Source: Diphasiastrum complanatum (Eukaryota > Streptophyta > Lycopodiopsida > Lycopodiales > Lycopodiaceae). Taken from it: a stretch of 64,000 nt of DNA. Under the pieces are notes generated by a model, which was not told the DNA's origin, made no database searches, and saw only the letters and a program-made list of their open reading frames with translations. The stretch's first letter is position 1; every line of letters starts with the position of its first letter. Of this stretch, positions 59,743-64,000 are shown in pieces. The stretch lies in the NCBI GenBank assembly GCA_029204225.1, contig CM055113.1, forward strand, positions 31,544,383-31,608,382. The letters run 5' to 3'. Position numbers and translations under genes: made by a program.

Positions 59743-60717
59743 TCAGCAAAACCATCCAAAAAATGCTAGTACAAATCCAACATCAAAATGATGATCACCA
59801 ATGTAGCTAGTTTTACCATATATTGACAATTTGCACACATTCACATGAAATTGCTCAATCTTGAGATAGAACAAGTAAAGTAAACTTGAATAGCACTTCC
59901 TTGATGCTCCTTTGACGTTACTTGACTCTTCAATAACCTGCAAAAATAGATCCATAACATCTTTGCCAACTGACTTCCCTTTATTGCTCTTGACTAGTTC
60001 CAAATTGCCAACTTCCCTTTTGACTTGTTGAAGCCCGTTGAGATCAACCTCTTGATCTTCAACTTGACCATTAAAGTCATTGAACAAACTTTGTTTTACA
60101 AATCCATTACTTGTTGTAAAATCATGAAAACACCCATCCACTTGCATAGCATTATCTACACAAGACGATTCACCAAAATATGTGAGAAAAGCAAAATAAG
60201 TCACTTCCACATGCTTACCCTTCTCATCATAAGTGAGCCTTGAATGCATTTGTCTTTCCCTTGATGTTCTCCTTGGCTTTTGACTTGACAATGGTCCTTC
60301 AACATCACAATCCAAAGTAGGATCCAATACACCAACATCAAGAATGTTAGATCCATCCACATCACCATCAATTATGTTTGAAGATACTTTTGGAATGTTT
60401 CTTTCATCAAAAATGACATCTCTACCAACAATCACTTTTTTATTAGCAAGAATGTAAACCTTGTAGGTTTTATTCACCTCACTATATCCAACAAAAATAC
60501 TTTTTTTTGAAAATGGATCCTCCTTGGTCCTATCATCAAGAGTAATGTTGACATAGCATGTGCATCCAAAAGTTCTAAAAAAGTTGACACTTGGCCTCCT
60601 TTTAAAAAAACGTCTCAAAAGGTGTCCTTGAATCCAAAATAGCACTCGGCCACCTATTGCACAAGAAATTAGCACACAACAAAGCTTGATCCTAAAATGG
60701 CTTATCAAGATTAGCAC
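59743..60717 (-). CDS. Chimeric ORF: copia integrase C-terminus joined to unknown sequence
   Basis: A 324-codon frame reads leftwards. Its first half is copia: NFFRTFGCTCYVNITLDDRT, KTYKVYILANKKVIVGRDVI and RTSRERQMHSRLTYDEKGKH, ending at ESSCVDNAMQVDG. There, the sequence should enter RT (EAL....W..AM..E). Instead it continues open for about 150 codons with no copia motif: VEDQEVDLNGLQQVKREVGN, KSNKGKSVGKDVMDLFLQVI and a hydrophobic end. I do not recognise the second part. It could be a captured host sequence or a decayed spacer. There is no evidence that it is expressed. Confidence 0.55.
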   Translation of the reverse strand: MLILISHFRIKLCCVLISCAIGGRVLFWIQGHLLRRFFKRRPSVNFFRTFGCTCYVNITLDDRTKEDPFSKKSIFVGYSEVNKTYKVYILANKKVIVGRDVIFDERNIPKVSSNIIDGDVDGSNILDVGVLDPTLDCDVEGPLSSQKPRRTSRERQMHSRLTYDEKGKHVEVTYFAFLTYFGESSCVDNAMQVDGCFHDFTTSNGFVKQSLFNDFNGQVEDQEVDLNGLQQVKREVGNLELVKSNKGKSVGKDVMDLFLQVIEESSNVKGASRKCYSSLLYLFYLKIEQFHVNVCKLSIYGKTSYIGDHHFDVGFVLAFFGWFC

Positions 60718-61787
60718 TTAGCCTCATGGCTTTAGCACTTTCACAAGTCCTATTCTTCCTCTCGGCTACTCCATTTTGTTGTGGGGTCCTTGGTGTTGTA
60801 TACTCCCTCTTGATTCCATGCTTATCACAAAAGGCCTTAAACTTGGTAGATATGTACTCACCCTTAAGCACTTGATATTTGTGGAAAACTGGTTCTCCCT
60901 TGCATCTTGAATTTAACAAAGACATCATACACTCCATCCTTGATCTTTAGTAGATAGATCCAATCTACTAAAATTATCAATGAAAGCTACCAATTGTAGT
61001 AATTCCATGAATATCCAAATGTACAACTTGAAAAGGCTTTGTAGATCTAGCATAAGGTAGTCTATGTGACTTTGACAAAGCACAAGACTCACAAACATGA
61101 TCGATACTTTTTTAAGAAACTTGGAAGACCTATCACAACTTGCTTTCTAGCCATTACCTCCAATGACTTGAAGTTGAGGTGTCCCATCCTTTTATGCCAA
61201 ACCTCTTGAATAGGTATTTGCTCTATTGCAACACATCCAACTTGGTTACCAATAACACAAGCATCTAGTTTGAACAACTTCCTTTGCCTTTTAACTTTTC
61301 CAACCAAGACATCCTTCCTTTTGATCATACAATCATCTCCATCAAACTCCACCTTGAGGCCTTTACTTAGCATTTGACTCACACTAAGCAAATTCTTGGT
61401 AATAGATAAAATAAACAAGACATCTTCCAAATGAACATTCCTATTTTTAGAGAGAGAAATAGGAATTGTGCCAATCCCTTTGATTGCACACTCACCATCA
61501 TTGGCCATGTAGATCACCCTCTTGTCATCTCCATATGCCGACAAAGAAGTGAAGTACTCTTTGTGAAAGGTCATGTGTGAACTTGCTCCACTATCAATCC
61601 ACCAAGGATCTAGATCTCCATCATTAGCAAGAATACATAAAGACATCACAAAAGTATCATGATTTGCATCTTGACCATCCAAACCATCCTCATCAAGAGT
61701 AAGGTTACCGTGCTTGTCTCCTTGATCTCTCTTCTTCTTGTAGCACTCACTTGCAAAGCGTCCTTTGATGCCACAATAGAAGGACAT
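60692..61787 (-). pseudogene. Copia family F gag-protease-integrase relic
   Basis: Reading leftwards: a zinc knuckle with its first cysteine lost (SFYCGIKGRFASEC), protease WWIDSGASSHM (about 61600), integrase finger (VWHKRMGHLNFKSLEVMARK), then after a deletion the integrase core (KGEYISTKFKAFCDKHGIKR and VAERKNRTCESAKAMR). The first integrase aspartate region is missing between about 61089 and 60937, so the DDE triad is incomplete. Confidence 0.88.
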
Positions 61788-61908
61788 GAGCTTTGATCTA
61801 TCTTTCGTTTTTCCATTTGAAGAGGCTCAAGTGGAATTTGGATCAGCTTTTTTGTCTCTTTTCAGGTTGAAGGAGGGTGGCCATCAGAGATCTTGGAGGA
61901 GCAATTTT

Positions 61909-61948
61909 TGGCACCCAGTAGAAGAATCTCGGTTCCTTGGTGCACGGT
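61909..61948 (+). repeat. 40-bp direct repeat, copy 1
   Basis: TGGCACCCAGTAGAAGAATC and the following TTCCTTGGTGCACGGT recur at 62116-62155 with two changes. Spacing is 207 bp, so both are read in the same frame (APSR(R/G)ISVPWCTV). The ends GGCACC/GGTGC are inverted to each other. Confidence 0.85.
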
Positions 61949-62115
61949 CTGCATAAGGAGTGGTTAGCAATTTGGGAAATTGCGGGACTATTTATTTCAA
62001 TGCTTGTTGCATGTCAACCATGCCGGTCGACCAAGGGTTTCTAAGAGCTTGATTTGGAGTAACTTTAAAGTTGATTCTGAAAGTGATGTGAAATCAACTC
62101 AGAAAATTAAGTTAC

Positions 62116-62155
62116 TGGCACCCAGTAGAGGAATCTCCGTTCCTTGGTGCACGGT
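62116..62155 (+). repeat. 40-bp direct repeat, copy 2
   Basis: Partner of 61909-61948, with AGTAGAGGAATCTCCG in place of AGTAGAAGAATCTCGG. Confidence 0.85.
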
Positions 62156-62849
62156 TGTCAATGCTATAACCTTGGTTTTTTTATGTTGCTTCCCTATATA
62201 GTAGAAGAAAATTTTTGGCTTTTTCTTCTCCATGAACAATATGCATGATCAAGGCCTTTTTAATTTGATAGTTACTGGTAAGCCAGATTTTTGTAGAACT
62301 TTGGTATAGTTGTTTATGTGTCAAGATGTAATTATTGGTCTAAAATTTGCTAAACCAATCTTGACAAAACGATGGTATCATGGTTGTTCTTTTCAACTTC
62401 GGTGTTGGACTGATAGGCTTATCCTAAATGATTTTCATCTTTAGGATTGGGCAAACTAAAGTTTTTGAGATATTTGTTAAAGTGAATAAATGGAATAAAG
62501 GTATAAATTGGGATGTAGCTCTACATTCAATAAATTTTAAGTGTATCGAATATCATAAAATAGTACCTGGATCCAAAGTTTATGGATTTCCCATTAGGTT
62601 CAGGCAAATAATGAATTAATTCTTGAGCTAGTATTGTCAAAGGGATTGCAACCTAGCATTTACTTGTGTCGAAGGAGTTTTCGATGCCTTCGTAGTTGAA
62701 ATTTTTTTGGGTGACCGAAATATCTAAGGGAGGAAGAAAATGAGACACTTGAGTAGGTAAATGTGATTGTGTTATGTAATTTGGATTGGTAAATAATCCC
62801 TGTAATTAAATTGCATAGCATCGGTTTATCAAATTACTTATTGATTCCC

Positions 62850-63053
62850 TCCTCTACAGAATTAGTTGGCTTCTTCTTTCTTGCTTATAGAACTGTTCTG
62901 CCTGGTACCATCCTCATTTGGGCGTTTATTGGATGTTTCTTGTTTATTACAATGTCCAGATCAGGCAGAATGATGGATCTACGTTTTCTAAGTTTCCTGC
63001 CTGTTAGAGAACACTCAGATTTGATCACTCTCGCACTGAAAGCACATGCATAA
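62850..63053 (+). pseudogene. Exon-like fragment of an unrecognised membrane protein
   Basis: After an acceptor-like CCTCCTCTACAG (ends about 62861) the frame reads ELVGFFFLAYRTVLPGTILI, then WAFIGCFLFITMSRSGR and LSFLPVREHSDLITLALKAH, stopping at 63053. The first 35 residues are strongly hydrophobic and could span the membrane once or twice, followed by a basic loop. No further exon was found and the family is unknown. Confidence 0.3.
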
Positions 63054-64000
63054 ATGACCACAATCAGTCAAATCTTGCATGCCAAAATGTTCAACCATAA
63101 AATTAGCATACAGAACCATTGAACAATGATCGAAATCCTACTCTAATGCTGCAAAAACAAATTTAGATCGGATCCTAAACATTAAAACTATTCTACACAT
63201 ACATCAATCCACAGAACTGAAACAAGAAACTAATCTAACAACATTTTAACGGTCCAATGATCAAGAAACACTCATTTCTTGATTCTTGGACAACCCAAGA
63301 ACATCAAGAACTGGACTGTAAGAAGATATGCAAGATTTACATCACAAATCCAGCATATTTAGTTGAACTGAATCTTGATTCCTACAATAATCCACAAGAA
63401 AACAGGAAAACTAATCCATTCTACGATCCACAACCACACACAAAGGATGGAAGGGCAAGATCATGAATGCATCACTCAAGAAACAAGCATGATCAAGGAG
63501 CTCAAAGGATGCACCAAAACTCATGGAGGCTCTTCTCATTTGGACATGGAGTAGATGCATTACACAAAAAACTCCTCTTCTCAAAGAGGGAGTCTCTTAA
63601 ATAAACAAGAGAGCTCCTTAGGTGGCATCCTAGTGGCATTTCCACATTTCACAAATTATAAGTGGAATTATGCTCTTCACTAGAGGTCACCATCAAAAGG
63701 TGGCTCACTCTACTTTCTTTAAGAGGCGTCTACTTTCATTTATTACTTTGCTTAGAAATATTAGTTCCTACATGGTCATTCCATCTTTTGGGATTCACCA
63801 TGAGACTTACATAGTTTCTACTTGACAGTACTAACTAGTATTCCCCGGCTCTCATACGCGGCTCTCAGTCTTCGTTCATCTCATCTTCTTATAGACCTCC
63901 TCGGTCTAAGGTAAGAGGTGCTCTTGGTTAGCTAAGATGTTGAGTAATTCTTGATCAATTGGGTGAGTCAAGGATTTAGATCTGTTAGTTGAACTCTAAA
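63054..64000. other. No gene seen
   Basis: No recognised coding sequence. The stretch around 63480-63760 (repeated GGAGCTC, AGAGGGAGTCTCTTAAATAAA) could be an LTR read leftwards, but no partner or primer site is in the window. Confidence 0.4.

Larger units (their letters stand above)
58860..61800 (-). mobile_element. Ty1/copia family F, minus strand, 5' end and RT missing
   Basis: A 3' LTR (58860-59286), purine tract and gag-pol part lie on the minus strand. The gag upstream of the zinc knuckle and the 5' LTR are missing beyond about 61800. Between the integrase end and the 3' LTR, the RT and RNase H are absent. In their place is about 1 kb of sequence without copia motifs, partly open in the same frame as integrase. 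Confidence 0.82.
61801..62810. other. Unassigned sequence with a duplicated 40-bp motif
   Basis: No gene recognised. A 40-bp motif occurs at 61909-61948 and 62116-62155. A plus-strand frame reads through both with one stop between. Confidence 0.4.

Noticed and set aside
59513-59755. 80-codon minus-strand ORF after the chimeric copia frame
   Set aside because: No motif, unusual composition and no start context. It is probably non-coding sequence between the pol remnant and the LTR.

Overview
This window is nuclear DNA from a land plant with a large, repeat-rich genome. It is AT-rich, almost every recognisable coding stretch belongs to a transposable element, and the elements are plant-type: Ty1/copia, chromodomain Ty3/gypsy, and CACTA (En/Spm) DNA transposons. 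Copia primer-binding sites are TGGTATCAGAGC-like, and CT/CA microsatellites are long. I cannot name the species. A gymnosperm, fern or lycophyte would fit the density of old, nested insertions, but nothing in the sequence proves it. No complete ordinary cellular gene is visible. The nearest are a broken RBR-type ubiquitin-ligase pseudogene (25.9-26.5 kb), a spliced unknown gene on the minus strand (7.3-9.1 kb), and two or three exon-like membrane-protein fragments.

Layout. 0-6.2 kb: a nearly complete copia element (family A, copy 1) abutting a (TC)n tract. 6.3-9.2 kb: an LTR-like remnant and the unknown multi-exon minus-strand gene. 9.2-15.2 kb: a second, unrelated copia element on the minus strand, apparently inserted in an older LTR. 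15.2-21.1 kb: a DNA-transposon-like block with a dispersed repeat, a SET-like ORF carrying a 10-residue histidine-containing repeat, and a CACTA-type C-terminal remnant. 21.1-25.4 kb: three gypsy fragments in alternating orientation, one with integrase, chromodomain and LTR. 25.9-26.5 kb: the RBR pseudogene. 26.6-40.3 kb: a tandem duplication of CACTA-like non-coding sequence whose first copy is split by two copia elements lying 43 bp apart. One is an almost intact 6.2-kb element with a 1322-residue Gag-Pol (family B, 27768-33925, TSD GCTTC). The other is an internally eroded family-A copy (33969-38998, TSD TTCTT). 40.3-42.5 kb: a CACTA transposase relic on the minus strand. 43.5-46.3 kb: a degenerate copia. 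47.6-49.5 kb: a compound microsatellite, then a CACTA terminus with an 83-86 bp palindrome-rich subterminal array. 50.8-54.0 kb: an LTR with primer site, unassigned eroded coding-like sequence and a copia fragment. 54.5-61.8 kb: two more copia relics and an RT fragment. 61.8-64.0 kb: unassigned sequence with a duplicated 40-bp motif and one exon-like membrane segment.

The genes do not form a pathway; the window records waves of transposition. The most recent visible event is the family-B copia insertion: its 682-bp LTRs differ at only three positions that I found. The most interesting open points are the protease active-site change in that element, the excision-restored tandem duplication, the SET-like ORF beside CACTA sequence, the long open frame kept in a gutted copia, the shared CACACGTGTG palindrome in several LTR families, and the spliced unknown gene at 7.3-9.1 kb.
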